Origin: Arcicella rigui
GTDB lineage: Bacteria > Bacteroidota > Bacteroidia > Cytophagales > Spirosomataceae
NCBI RefSeq assembly: GCF_034929435.1
Contig: NZ_JAYFUM010000001.1
Coordinates: forward strand, 381,272 to 445,271
Reading direction: 5' to 3'
Length of the DNA: 64,000 bases
Shown: positions 16,986 through 26,256 of the stretch, piece after piece
How positions within the stretch are numbered: position 1 is the first letter of the stretch
Layout of the letters: each line of letters opens with the position of its first letter
The notes under the pieces: model-generated
The model's input: the letters and a program-made list of their open reading frames with translations, nothing else
Database searches by the model: none
What the model was told of the DNA's origin: nothing
Program-made: the position numbers and the translations under genes

Positions 16986-19118
16986 TTATTGTTGTCCTTT
17001 TTTAATATCAGTACCTATTCTTTGTAAGTAGGCAATCATAGCGATAATTTCTTTGTCTGGTGCTACTTTGATACCTTCTTTCGCCAAGTTGTCTGAAATA
17101 CCTTTTGCCTGAATTTTTAGGTCTTCTTCTGCGTGTTCGATAGCATATTCATCGTAAGGAACACCCAAAGTTTTCATCGCTTTCAATTTATCTTTGGTAT
17201 TCGAGCTATTCAAAGATTGTGATAGCAACCAATCGTAAGAAGGCATAATAGAACCCGGCGACATTGAACTTGGTTCTCTCATGTGGTGATAGTGCCAAGA
17301 GTCTGGATATTTGCCACCTTCACGATGTAAATCTGGCCCAGTTCTTTTTGAACCCCACAAGAATGGGTGGTCATACACAAATTCACCAGCTTTAGAGTAC
17401 TCGCCATAACGTTCAGTTTCAGAACGGAAAGGACGAATCATTTGGCTATGGCACGAAACACAACCTTCACGGATGTACAAATCTCTACCTTGTAATTCCA
17501 ATGGAGTATAAGGCTGAACAGAAGCAATCGTCGGAATATTAGATTTAATCGTTAATGTAGGAATCAATTCAATCATTGAACCAATTGCCACCATAATCAA
17601 CGCACCTACTAATAATTGGATAGGTTTACGTTCAATCCATCTATGCCAGTGAGTATCAGAGCCAGTAGCCACAAATACTTTTTCTAATGCAGGAGCTTGA
17701 GCAGCCTCGTTGGCGATTAGTTTACCTACCAACATTGTTTTGAAGATATTATAAGCACCCAACAAAGCACCTACCAAGTATAGTACTCCACCAAAAGCAC
17801 GCATCATGTACATTGGGATAATTTGAAGAGTAGTTTCCAAGAAGCTACCGTATTTCAAGTTACCTTCTGCTGTGAATTCTTTCCACATCATCCCTTGTGT
17901 AAAGCCTGAGATGTACATCGGAACAGCCCAGAACAAAATACCCAAAGTACCTAACCAGAAGTGGTAATTGATCAATTTTTTAGAGAAAATCTCGTTGCCA
18001 TAAATTTTTGGAATCATGTAGTACATGATGGCAAATGAAAGGAAACCATTCCAACCCAAAGCACCAACGTGTACGTGTGCAGGAATCCAGTCGGTATAGT
18101 GAGCAATAGCGTTGATGTTTTTCAAAGAAAGCATTGGCCCTTCAAAAGTAGCCATACCATAAGCGGTAATACCTACTACCATCATTTTCAATCTTGGGTC
18201 CTCTCTTACGCCGTCCCAAGCTCCACGAAGGGTAAGCAAACCGTTAATCATACCTCCCCAAGATGGAGCAATCAACATGATTGAGAATACTGTACCTAAA
18301 GACTGAGCCCAGTCTGGTAAACTTGTATAAAGTAAGTGGTGAGGCCCCGCCCAGATATACAAGAAAATTAAAGACCAGAAGTGAAGAATAGATAATTTAT
18401 AAGAATATACAGGGCGATTCGCCATTTTAGGTAGGTAATAGTACATCAAACCTAAAAATGGAGTAGTAAGGAAGAATGCCACAGCGTTGTGTCCGTACCA
18501 CCATTGTACCAAAGCATCCTGAACACCAGCGTAAATAGAATAACTTTTCAAGAATGAAATAGGTAATTCTAAAGAGTTTACGATGTGCAACATTGCCACA
18601 GTGACGAAAGTAGCGATATAAAACCAAATGGCTACATACAAGTGACGCTCACGACGTTTGAAAATAGTACCAAACATATTAATGCCGAATACTACCCAAA
18701 TCAGAGCAATTGCAATGTCAATTGGCCATTCTAACTCTGCATACTCTTTAGAAGTGGTAATCCCTAAAGGAAGCGTAATCGCTGCCGATAAAATGATTAA
18801 TTGCCAACCCCAAAAGTGAATCTGCGAAAGTAAATCGCTGAATAAACGAGCCTTACAAAGGCGTTGTAATGAATAATACACCCCAGCGAAAATAGCATTT
18901 CCTACAAAAGCGAAAATTACGGCATTAGTATGTAATGCACGAATACGCCCAAAAGTGAAATACTGGGTTACATTGGCCGAGGGCATGAATAATTGAGTAG
19001 CAATTACCACTCCGACAAGCAAGCCCACTATGGCAAATATGATAGAGGCAAGTGCAAAATTTCGGACGATTTTATTGTCGTACTCAAAATGTTCTACGTT
19101 GGTATTAATAGCTGACAT
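16986..19118 (-). CDS. ccoNO: Fused CcoN-CcoO, cbb3 cytochrome c oxidase catalytic and monoheme subunits
   Basis: 710 residues. The N-terminal 480 residues are the CcoN heme-copper core with about 12-14 helices, the low-spin heme His (ALHTNAVIF), CuB-type His (WWYGHNAVAFF), the His pair (GPHHLLYTSLPDW) and the heme-ligand helix (HAHVGALGWNGF). A helix near 495-515 starts the CcoO part, with C-V-S-C-H at about 549-553 and the CcoO-typical RTGPDL and IMPSYDWLL. Fusion of N and O is common in Bacteroidota. This enzyme reduces oxygen with high affinity at low oxygen. The upstream microprotein ends 7 bp before its start. Confidence 0.95.
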   Translation of the reverse strand: MSAINTNVEHFEYDNKIVRNFALASIIFAIVGLLVGVVIATQLFMPSANVTQYFTFGRIRALHTNAVIFAFVGNAIFAGVYYSLQRLCKARLFSDLLSQIHFWGWQLIILSAAITLPLGITTSKEYAELEWPIDIAIALIWVVFGINMFGTIFKRRERHLYVAIWFYIATFVTVAMLHIVNSLELPISFLKSYSIYAGVQDALVQWWYGHNAVAFFLTTPFLGLMYYYLPKMANRPVYSYKLSILHFWSLIFLYIWAGPHHLLYTSLPDWAQSLGTVFSIMLIAPSWGGMINGLLTLRGAWDGVREDPRLKMMVVGITAYGMATFEGPMLSLKNINAIAHYTDWIPAHVHVGALGWNGFLSFAIMYYMIPKIYGNEIFSKKLINYHFWLGTLGILFWAVPMYISGFTQGMMWKEFTAEGNLKYGSFLETTLQIIPMYMMRAFGGVLYLVGALLGAYNIFKTMLVGKLIANEAAQAPALEKVFVATGSDTHWHRWIERKPIQLLVGALIMVAIGSMIELIPTLTIKSNIPTIASVQPYTPLELQGRDLYIREGCVSCHSQMIRPFRSETERYGEYSKAGEFVYDHPFLWGSKRTGPDLHREGGKYPDSWHYHHMREPSSMSPGSIMPSYDWLLSQSLNSSNTKDKLKAMKTLGVPYDEYAIEHAEEDLKIQAKGISDNLAKEGIKVAPDKEIIAMIAYLQRIGTDIKKGQQ

Positions 19119-19125
19119 AATTTAT

Positions 19126-19245
19126 TTATTTCTGGTTAATTAGCTCAAAATCAATTTCTTTTAGGGCTTTGCAGCGTTTGCAGTCTTTGTCACATTTACA
19201 TTTTTTGTGTTCGTGACTGTCGTGATTCTGTGTGTGATTTTTCAT
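19126..19245 (-). CDS. 39-residue Cys/His-rich microprotein in the cco operon
   Basis: A short frame starting MKNHTQNHDSHEHKK and continuing CKCDKDCKRCK, then ending IDFELINQK. It has four His in the first 13 residues and four Cys in an 10-residue stretch (CxCx3Cx2C), a composition fit for metal binding. There is no signal peptide or membrane segment, so it would be cytoplasmic. It fits tightly between ccoS (8 bp) and ccoNO (7 bp), with an ATG and no overlap, which argues that it is translated. I do not recognise a family. A copper- or iron-carrying role in oxidase assembly is a guess from composition and position. Confidence 0.6.
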   Translation of the reverse strand: MKNHTQNHDSHEHKKCKCDKDCKRCKALKEIDFELINQK

Positions 19246-19253
19246 GGGGGGAA

Positions 19254-19403
19254 TTAGTTTGGTTCTTTGTCCTCAAATAAGATACGCATGGCGGGCGTAT
19301 GCAAATCATCATTTTGTCCCTTTGACATCGACCAGAAGAAAGCTCCAAGGAAACCCAAAGCCATCAATAAACTTACGCCAATCATAAAGAAGATAATTTG
19401 CAT
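19254..19403 (-). CDS. ccoS: CcoS, cbb3 oxidase maturation protein
   Basis: A 49-residue protein with one membrane helix (IIFFMIGVSLLMALGFLGAF) and the characteristic tail FFWSMSKGQNDDL then TPAMRILFED. This tail is the CcoS signature. CcoS is needed for cofactor insertion into cbb3 oxidase, usually with the copper ATPase CcoI, which is not in this window. It is the first gene of the cluster; the start ATG is at 19403. Confidence 0.92.
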   Translation of the reverse strand: MQIIFFMIGVSLLMALGFLGAFFWSMSKGQNDDLHTPAMRILFEDKEPN

Positions 19404-19496
19404 TTTTTTAAGGGTTTATCAGTTTGATTTGTGGCTCAAAATTCGGATAAAAGCCTTGCTTTACCCATGAGATTAATCAGAGGGTGAACAAGGATA

Positions 19497-19516
19497 TATC
19501 AGAACTAAAACTGATA
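19497..19516. promoter_or_regulatory. Inverted repeat TATCAG-N8-CTGATA between ccoS and hemN
   Basis: A 6-bp perfect inverted repeat with an 8-bp spacer in the 156-bp gap between two divergent low-oxygen functions. It is a candidate regulator site; the half-site is not the classical FNR TTGAT. Confidence 0.3.
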
Positions 19517-19559
19517 AAAATCATAAGAACAGGAAGAAACTTGCGAGTAAATTTGAGCT

Positions 19560-20921
19560 ATGAATACGCTGATAAACAAATACAATGTACCCGGCCCACG
19601 CTATACCAGCTATCCAACTGTCCCTTTTTGGCAGAACGATGGCTTCGGCGAATCTGCTTGGTTATCGTCTCTAACGAGTACTTTTGAAACTACCAATACT
19701 GATACTGGTATTAGCCTTTATATACATTTACCTTACTGCGAAAGTCTTTGTACTTTTTGTGGTTGTAATAAACGCATCACCAAAAATCACCAAGTAGAGA
19801 AGCCTTATATTCAGGCTGTTTTGAAAGAGTGGGAAATGTATTTGAGCCATTTTTCTGAAAAACCCAATATCACAGAAATTCATTTAGGCGGAGGAACGCC
19901 CAGTTTTTTTGCTCCCGAAATGCTTGATTTGTTGATTAGTGGTATTCTGAAACATGCCAGCGTAAGTACTGCACATGAATTTAGTTTTGAAGGACATCCG
20001 AATAATACGTCTTTCCAGCACCTAAAAACTTTGTACGATTTAGGTTTTACAAGAGTAAGCTTTGGCGTTCAGGACTACGACCCTGTTGTTCAAAAAGCGA
20101 TTCACAGAATCCAGCCTTTTGAAAACGTAAGACAAGTAACAGAATGGAGTAGAGCCATTGGATACGAATCTATCAGCCATGATTTGGTTTTTGGATTACC
20201 TTTCCAGCAAATTTCATCTATTGAAGATACCATCGCTAAAACCTTGGAGTTACAGCCCGATAGATTGGCTTTTTACTCCTATGCACACGTTCCGTGGATA
20301 AAAGGAAACGGACAGCGTGGTTTTAGGGATGAAGATTTACCTTCGGCTGAATTAAAACGTCAGCTTTATGAAACAGGAAGAAACCTCTTTGAAGAAAACG
20401 GCTACGCCGAAATAGGAATGGATCATTTTGCCTTGCCACATGATTCTATGTTTAAAGCAATGCAAAATGGTACTTTAAACCGAAACTTTATGGGTTATAC
20501 CACCACGCAAACCAAAGTATTATTAGGGTTGGGCGTGTCTTCTATCAGTGACTCGTGGTCGGGTTTTTCACAAAATGTTAAAGACATCGACGAGTACCAG
20601 ACCATGATTGAAAATAACCAATTGCCAATGCTGAAAGGACATATCCTAACAGAAGAAGATTTAACAATCCGCCAACAAATTTTAGACATCATGTGTCAGT
20701 TTGCCACTTCTTGGGCTGACGATGATTTTAATTTTGAAGAAAAACAAGTATTATTCAGTAAGTTAGAAGGATTCAAACAAGATGGCTTACTGACTTACGA
20801 CCGAAACTCATTACAAGTAAAACCAGAAGGAAGACCATTCATTCGTAATATTTGTATGGCTTTTGATAAAAGAATGTTGCAAGAAAAAACTGAGAGAAAA
20901 TTATTCTCTCAAACCGTTTAA
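19560..20921 (+). CDS. hemN: Oxygen-independent coproporphyrinogen III oxidase (radical SAM)
   Basis: 453 residues. The N-terminus has the HemN form NVPGPRYTSYP, then the radical-SAM cluster motif C-E-S-L-C-T-F-C-G-C near residues 58-68 (CxxxCxxC), the SAM-binding GGGTPS and the HemN C-terminal domain. It converts coproporphyrinogen III to protoporphyrinogen IX without oxygen for heme synthesis. The ATG at 19560 puts the start in the correct register; a TAAATTTG element at 19548-19555 would imply a nearly leaderless mRNA if real. Placement next to the cbb3 genes fits joint control by low oxygen. Confidence 0.93.
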   Translation: MNTLINKYNVPGPRYTSYPTVPFWQNDGFGESAWLSSLTSTFETTNTDTGISLYIHLPYCESLCTFCGCNKRITKNHQVEKPYIQAVLKEWEMYLSHFSEKPNITEIHLGGGTPSFFAPEMLDLLISGILKHASVSTAHEFSFEGHPNNTSFQHLKTLYDLGFTRVSFGVQDYDPVVQKAIHRIQPFENVRQVTEWSRAIGYESISHDLVFGLPFQQISSIEDTIAKTLELQPDRLAFYSYAHVPWIKGNGQRGFRDEDLPSAELKRQLYETGRNLFEENGYAEIGMDHFALPHDSMFKAMQNGTLNRNFMGYTTTQTKVLLGLGVSSISDSWSGFSQNVKDIDEYQTMIENNQLPMLKGHILTEEDLTIRQQILDIMCQFATSWADDDFNFEEKQVLFSKLEGFKQDGLLTYDRNSLQVKPEGRPFIRNICMAFDKRMLQEKTERKLFSQTV

Positions 20922-20975
20922 TTTCGTTGAGAGTTGTAAACAATTGTTGATAAGGTGTAAGTTGGAGTGATAGAA

Positions 20976-21016
20976 AGGCTTGAGTAACAAGAAATTGTTA
21001 GTTCAAGCCTTTTTTG
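20976..21016 (+). terminator. Intrinsic terminator of hemN
   Basis: Stem AGGCTTGAGTAACAA (20976-20990) pairs with TTGTTAGTTCAAGCCT (20995-21010), with one bulge, then a run of T. It lies between hemN and the convergent DUF4442 gene. Confidence 0.8.
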
Positions 21017-21019
21017 TTT

Positions 21020-21523
21020 TTACTTTTTGCGTTGTTGATAATACTTTCTATCAGCAACATAAATGGTTTTGATGGCTTCGGCATAAATGGTTTGGTTTTC
21101 GTCTTCAAAACAAACCTTTAAATCAAAAATATACTTTTGTTCTTTTTCTATCTTGTCTTTAATTTCTTCGAGTAAGTCATCACTCAGCAAAAATCTGGCA
21201 TAAACCGTTTTTTTAACAGGTTTTATAAAACTAATCTGTGCCGATTTATCCCAAACGACATAATTTTCACCTAAAATATTGATGAGTTGCACCATATAAA
21301 TAGGGTCTAAAGCGGCATAAATACTTCCTCCAAAAACAGAACCTACATAATTGCGGGTTGTCCAGTCTAAGCCAATTTTAATGTGAATCTCCTTCCAGTC
21401 GCTTGATAAAAAACACACTCTTCCGCCAGAACGCCTATAAGCAGGAAATAAATTGAACCTAATTTTTTTGATTTTAGATTGAAAATCCTCCCTTTTTTCG
21501 GTTTGAAAAATAGTCTTACTCAT
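21020..21523 (-). CDS. DUF4442 hot-dog-fold protein, possible thioesterase
   Basis: 167 residues. The central region YVGSVFGGSIYAALDPIYMVQL matches the hot-dog helix region of DUF4442 proteins, which are related to acyl-CoA thioesterases. A Lys-rich N-terminus precedes it (KIKKIRFNLFPAYRRSGGR), also typical of the family. There is no signal peptide. No partner gene is adjacent, and no substrate can be named. The 238-bp gap upstream has no feature I can support. Confidence 0.75.
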   Translation of the reverse strand: MSKTIFQTEKREDFQSKIKKIRFNLFPAYRRSGGRVCFLSSDWKEIHIKIGLDWTTRNYVGSVFGGSIYAALDPIYMVQLINILGENYVVWDKSAQISFIKPVKKTVYARFLLSDDLLEEIKDKIEKEQKYIFDLKVCFEDENQTIYAEAIKTIYVADRKYYQQRKK

Positions 21524-21761
21524 GAATATAGCCTTGATGAAAATGGTATGTTAGTAAATCGTAATAAGCAAACGATATTTTACACTAAAATACTTATAAT
21601 CATTTATTTAAAAAAAACGTATGTGTGAAAATAAACTGATAATTTATCGGAAAATTAACTTAAATAGCATGATGAAATTCAGTTTTAGGGCTGATATTTA
21701 CAAGGATATATGTACAGAAATACATAGAACTTTGAGTTAAAATTAAACCAATTTACAAACC

Positions 21762-22598
21762 ATGAAAAACATACTTGTAGCAACCGATTTTTCTAAAAAT
21801 GCAGATAAAGCTTTGCAGCACGCCATTTTGTTGGCAAAAGCGTATCAGTCAAAAATTTATTTGATTCATACTTACCTTCCCTATTGGATGGAACCCGGCG
21901 TGTATGCGGATGCCGTAATGATGCAAGAAGCCTTAGACGAGCAGCAAAAAAGTGTGAGTGCCAAGTTTACTCCTTCTATTGAAGTACTCGAAGAGGCTGG
22001 AATTGCATACGAAACGATTCTTGAATTGAATGACGTAACATCAGGTATTTTTGATGCTATCGAAGAGAAACAGATTGATTTGTTGGTAATTGGTAGAACA
22101 GGTTCTGGAGGATTTTTAGATAAATTAATCGGAAGTAATGCCGCACATATCACAGCTAAGGCGAATATCCCAGTACTGGCAATTCCGAATCAAATTGAGG
22201 AGGTAAAAATCAAGCAGATTTTATACGCTACTCAACTTGAATTTGACGAAACAGAAGTATTAACACAAGTATTTGCGATGGCGAATAAACTTGAGGCAAA
22301 TGTAAATTTAGTAAAAGTAGAAGTAGCATTTGAACCAGACGTTCAGCCCGACCAGCAGTTTTTAGCAGAAATTAAAAGCAAATTTGCCAGCGAAAAATTT
22401 GAAATTGTTATGGTAAAAGCTGGCAGTGTTACCGATGGAATTTTGACTTTGGCGAAAGTTCAAGAAGCTGATTTGATTGTTTTAGCAGCTCATCATCGTA
22501 ATTTCTTATCACAAATTATCGACCCAAGTAAGTCAAAACAAGTCATTCTTCGTTCTCCATTACCAGTACTTACTTTCCAGTTGAAAGGCGATTTATAA
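21762..22598 (+). CDS. Universal stress protein, tandem UspA domains
   Basis: 278 residues in two Usp domains (about 1-145 and 150-278). The first has the N-terminal MKNILVATDFSKNADKAL and the ATP-binding type loop VIGRTGSGGFLDKLIGSNA near residue 110-128. The second is degenerate at that loop (VLAAHHRNFLSQIIDPS). Usp proteins bind ATP or act in general stress responses in the cytoplasm. It is monocistronic, with its own terminator. The gap before it has no good promoter match that I can support. Confidence 0.9.
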   Translation: MKNILVATDFSKNADKALQHAILLAKAYQSKIYLIHTYLPYWMEPGVYADAVMMQEALDEQQKSVSAKFTPSIEVLEEAGIAYETILELNDVTSGIFDAIEEKQIDLLVIGRTGSGGFLDKLIGSNAAHITAKANIPVLAIPNQIEEVKIKQILYATQLEFDETEVLTQVFAMANKLEANVNLVKVEVAFEPDVQPDQQFLAEIKSKFASEKFEIVMVKAGSVTDGILTLAKVQEADLIVLAAHHRNFLSQIIDPSKSKQVILRSPLPVLTFQLKGDL

Positions 22599-22622
22599 GA
22601 ATATATTCTTCACATTAGTTGA

Positions 22623-22672
22623 AAACCCTTTGCTTTCGATTTTGTCAAATCGTCGATTGCAAAGGGTTTTGT
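22623..22672 (+). terminator. Intrinsic terminator of the usp gene
   Basis: AAACCCTTTGC (22623-22633) pairs with GCAAAGGGTTT (22659-22669), with an inner partial stem (CGATTT / AAATCG), and a T-rich tail follows. Confidence 0.75.
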
Positions 22673-22817
22673 TTGTTTATTTCTTAGCGTTTTACAGCGT
22701 AACCTTGTTTGATATACTTGTCAATTTATGATTACTTTCCAACGTAGGCACACAGCCACACTTTTGTTTTAAGTAATTTATTCTATTTTTATGACAAGAA
22801 CCTTTAATATTTAATCT

Positions 22818-24920
22818 ATGAGAATCCTTTCCCTGTTTTTATTATTATCATGTTTGTCAGAAGGCATTTTTGCTCAACAATCATCTCCCAAATTTTGGTG
22901 GAAGCAAAATAATTTAAGAGTAATACAAACCAATCTTCCTGCCTACGAAGCCGCTACGCTCAATCCCGATTCCTTAGTAAAAGATTTAGTGGATTTTTCT
23001 GCTAATACGCTCATCATCAATGCAGGAGGAATCATGGCTTTTTATGATACCAAGCTGGATTTTCATTACAAGAATCCTTGGATGAAAAATAATATGTTGA
23101 AAGAAGTAGTGGATAAATGTCATCAAAAAAATATTAAGGTCATCGTTCGTTTTGACTTTAGTAGAGTTCACGAAAGTATCTTCAAGGCACATCCAGATTG
23201 GTGTTATATCTCAGCCAAGAATGAGCGTATTATCAATACTGATATGTATGTTGTTTCAATCAACGCCCCTTATGTGCAAGAAAAGGCTTTTAAGATTATT
23301 GAAGAAGTCATAGATTTTTTTCCTGTTGACGGAATCTTCCTAAATATGCCGGGTTATCAAGTAAATAACCCTTATGAAGGCAAATATCATGGTATCGACC
23401 AAAATGAGTATGATAAAAAACGTTTTGCCGAATACAGTAATGGAAAAACCTTACCAACAGTAGAAGATAAAGCCGACCCAGTTTTTCAAGAATACTTAGC
23501 TTTCAAAAAAAGTACCATTGAAGATTGGTCGGAGCGATTGCATAAATTAGTAAAGTCCAAGAGCGAACAAATTGCTATTTGTACTTATCTGGATAAACAC
23601 GTGGACATTATTCGCCATGAATCCCAAACCAGTAATTTGCCTTATTGGCCATATTCGGCATCGGATAATGTGAGTAATGCACGCAATTCGTTTCCAAACC
23701 ATATTATCAGTAATGCAAGTATTCAGCAAATCTCATTTCAGTCACGTTATAATGCCGCCGAACCAGAAGAAGTAAGTATCAGGTTGTACGAAAATATTGC
23801 CAATGGTTCAGGTTTAGATATGAGCATGATGGGCGATATGCGAGGTTATGAAGACGAAAGAAATTATCCAGTGTTTAAAAAGATTTACGCTTTTCACAAA
23901 AAGCACGAAGCCTATTTCGGAAATTATAAATCTGTTGCCAAAATAGCATTAATAGCTCCAGGTTCATGGCCAAATGGCGACCCCATGCAAGAGTACCGAG
24001 GTATTCAGTTAATGTTAAAAGAAGCACATTTGCCTTTTGATATTATTGAAGATGCACAGCTTGCCAATGTAGCGGATAAAGTAAAACAATATCAATTAAT
24101 CATCCTGCCAGAAATTACTTACCTAAAACCAGAAGCCATAGCACTACTGAAAGAAATAAGCAAAGCAGGGACAAATATTATAGCCACCAACAGAAGTTTA
24201 TTTGATAGTCCCGAAACATTGAAAGAGCTATTCGGAGCAAAGATTATCAATAAAGACCACGACGGAACAGGCTTTTATTTACAACCAAATGATGCTAATA
24301 TTCTCAAGCGTTTTACCCTGCAAAAAATGCTGTTTTGGAAATTCAATTTAGGGCTTTATGATTTATCAGGAACAGACAAAAAGCTATTTCCAATCCTAAG
24401 TAAAGGAAGACCCGGGCCGCCAGAAATCATTGGAGGACACGACCCAATTAATTACTATGCGATGGGAATAAAAGAATTCCCACAAAGTAAAAATGTAATA
24501 TTGCCCATCAATATCGGGAAGCTATACTATTTACATGGCTACGAAGAACATAAAAATATACTTTTAGATGCGATAGATTATATATTTCCGAAAGCAAAAG
24601 AACTTGTTCAAACCGATGCACCCGAAAGGATAGAAGTGATTTTGCAAGCCTACGGAAAAAATATAGCCAATAAAAATATCGGAAATACAGACAATGGTTT
24701 GATAGTACATCTCATCAATCTTACAGGCTTTAGTGGGAATTCTTACTTTGATGCCTTACCTGTTTATGGACGTAATTTTACAATCAAGACAAGCTTCAAG
24801 CCTTCAAAAGTATATAACTTAGCTACAAAATCACCTGTAAAATATACATGGAAAGATGGTTTTATACATTTCCAAGTAGCTAAAATTGGCGAATACGAAG
24901 GCATTGTAATTGATAAATAA
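22818..24920 (+). CDS. Secreted glycosidase-like protein (GHL6-type barrel plus amidotransferase-like domain)
   Basis: 700 residues with a signal peptide ending in IFAQQ. Residues about 25-330 look like a TIM barrel of the hypothetical glycosidase GHL6 type (KCHQKNIKVIVRFDFSRVHESIFKAHPDWCY, then FFPVDGIFLNMPGY). Residues about 370-480 resemble the glutamine-amidotransferase-like trimerisation domain of beta-galactosidases (VAKIALIAPGSWP, YRGIQLMLKEAHLPFDII, QLIILPEITYL). The C-terminus is beta-rich. It probably acts on a plant or microbial polysaccharide in the periplasm or outside. The catalytic residues and substrate are uncertain. Confidence 0.7.
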   Translation: MRILSLFLLLSCLSEGIFAQQSSPKFWWKQNNLRVIQTNLPAYEAATLNPDSLVKDLVDFSANTLIINAGGIMAFYDTKLDFHYKNPWMKNNMLKEVVDKCHQKNIKVIVRFDFSRVHESIFKAHPDWCYISAKNERIINTDMYVVSINAPYVQEKAFKIIEEVIDFFPVDGIFLNMPGYQVNNPYEGKYHGIDQNEYDKKRFAEYSNGKTLPTVEDKADPVFQEYLAFKKSTIEDWSERLHKLVKSKSEQIAICTYLDKHVDIIRHESQTSNLPYWPYSASDNVSNARNSFPNHIISNASIQQISFQSRYNAAEPEEVSIRLYENIANGSGLDMSMMGDMRGYEDERNYPVFKKIYAFHKKHEAYFGNYKSVAKIALIAPGSWPNGDPMQEYRGIQLMLKEAHLPFDIIEDAQLANVADKVKQYQLIILPEITYLKPEAIALLKEISKAGTNIIATNRSLFDSPETLKELFGAKIINKDHDGTGFYLQPNDANILKRFTLQKMLFWKFNLGLYDLSGTDKKLFPILSKGRPGPPEIIGGHDPINYYAMGIKEFPQSKNVILPINIGKLYYLHGYEEHKNILLDAIDYIFPKAKELVQTDAPERIEVILQAYGKNIANKNIGNTDNGLIVHLINLTGFSGNSYFDALPVYGRNFTIKTSFKPSKVYNLATKSPVKYTWKDGFIHFQVAKIGEYEGIVIDK

Positions 24921-25039
24921 AGCAAAAAGGATTGAGACGACCGTATAGAGAAAACGTATCACAGAAACTTTTCAAACCACAGGCTTGTTGAGGAATTATG
25001 CAGTTTTGCATTAAAATGATAAACAAAACAAAATTCACC

Positions 25040-26197
25040 ATGTTAAATTTCGATTTTCAGAACCCCACAAAAATCATTTTTGGTAAGGGACAAATCGCTA
25101 CGATAGCCAAAGAAATTCCTACGGACGCAACAATATTAATGACTTATGGCGGAGGAAGTATCAAGACAAACGGCGTTTATGAACAAGTAACCAAAGCTTT
25201 AGCAGGCAGAAAAGTAATAGAATTTTCGGGTATCGAACCAAATCCAAGTTATGAAACTTTGATGAAAGCCGTAGAAATCATGCGTGCTGAAAAGGTTGAT
25301 TTTGTATTAGCAGTAGGCGGCGGTTCGGTCATAGATGGAACAAAATTCTTAGTGGCAGCCGTAGATTATGAGGGCGACCCTTGGGAGATTTTAACCAAGC
25401 CTGTGCGTACAACCAAAGCAATGCCTTTCGGAACAGTACTTACTTTGCCAGCAACAGGTACAGAAATGAATTCTGGAGCGGTAATTACCCGTAAATCAAC
25501 GCATGAAAAATTAGGAATGGGTGGCCCAGGATTATTCCCTAAGTTCTCGGTACTCGACCCAGAAGTAATCAAAAGTATTCCTAAAACACAATTGGTCAAT
25601 GGTATTGTAGATGCTTATACGCACGTATTGGAACAGTATTTGACCTACCCAGCAGGTGCTTTACTACAAGACCGTTTTGCAGAAAGTATTTTACAGACTT
25701 TAGTAGAAGTAGCTCCAAAAATCATTGAAGACCCAAGCGATTATCAGGCAGCGGCTAATTTTATGTGGAGTTGTACAATGGCTTTGAATGGTTTGATACA
25801 AAAAGGCGTTCCGACCGACTGGGCAACTCATGCCATTGGTCACGAACTAACAGCCTTGTACAATATCGACCATGCAAGAACCTTAGCGATAATTTTCCCT
25901 AATCTTTATAAAGTACGTTTCGAGAACAAAAAGGAAAAGTTGGCACAATACGGGCAGAGAATTTGGAATATCACCGAAGGAACTTTGGAAGAAAGAGCCA
26001 ATGCTGCCATCGACCGCACAGTAGCGTTTTTACATGAATTAGGCGTAAAAACTCGCTTATCTGAATACACAGATGATTATGCGAAATCAGCAGATTTTAT
26101 CGAAAAACGTTTCACAGAAAGAGGTTGGAAAGCTCTCGGCGAACGTAAAGACATCACGCCTGCGATAGTAAAAGAAATTGTAGAGTTGAGTTATTAA
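25040..26197 (+). CDS. Iron-containing alcohol dehydrogenase (YqhD/butanol-dehydrogenase type)
   Basis: 385 residues from the ATG at 25040 (MLNFDFQNPTKIIFGKG), the usual N-terminus of the family; an in-frame start 42 bp upstream adds an unlikely tail. The Rossmann-like domain has VDFVLAVGGGSVIDGTKF. The metal site uses D and H in VNGIVDAYTHVLEQY and two more His in THAIGHELTALYNIDHA. These enzymes reduce aldehydes with NAD(P)H. The length and the YNIDHARTLAI block place it with YqhD/BdhA. The gene appears monocistronic. Confidence 0.92.
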   Translation: MLNFDFQNPTKIIFGKGQIATIAKEIPTDATILMTYGGGSIKTNGVYEQVTKALAGRKVIEFSGIEPNPSYETLMKAVEIMRAEKVDFVLAVGGGSVIDGTKFLVAAVDYEGDPWEILTKPVRTTKAMPFGTVLTLPATGTEMNSGAVITRKSTHEKLGMGGPGLFPKFSVLDPEVIKSIPKTQLVNGIVDAYTHVLEQYLTYPAGALLQDRFAESILQTLVEVAPKIIEDPSDYQAAANFMWSCTMALNGLIQKGVPTDWATHAIGHELTALYNIDHARTLAIIFPNLYKVRFENKKEKLAQYGQRIWNITEGTLEERANAAIDRTVAFLHELGVKTRLSEYTDDYAKSADFIEKRFTERGWKALGERKDITPAIVKEIVELSY

Positions 26198-26216
26198 TCA
26201 ATAGCTATGAAGTGTG

Positions 26217-26256
26217 AAGCTCTGAGATTTTTATTAAAATCTCAGAGCTTTTCTAT
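26217..26256 (+). terminator. Terminator shared with the end of the convergent Rpn-like gene
   Basis: Stem AAGCTCTGAGATTTT / AAAATCTCAGAGCTT (ending 26250), followed by TTCTATTTCT. The right arm covers the last codons of the convergent gene that ends at 26242. Confidence 0.75.
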
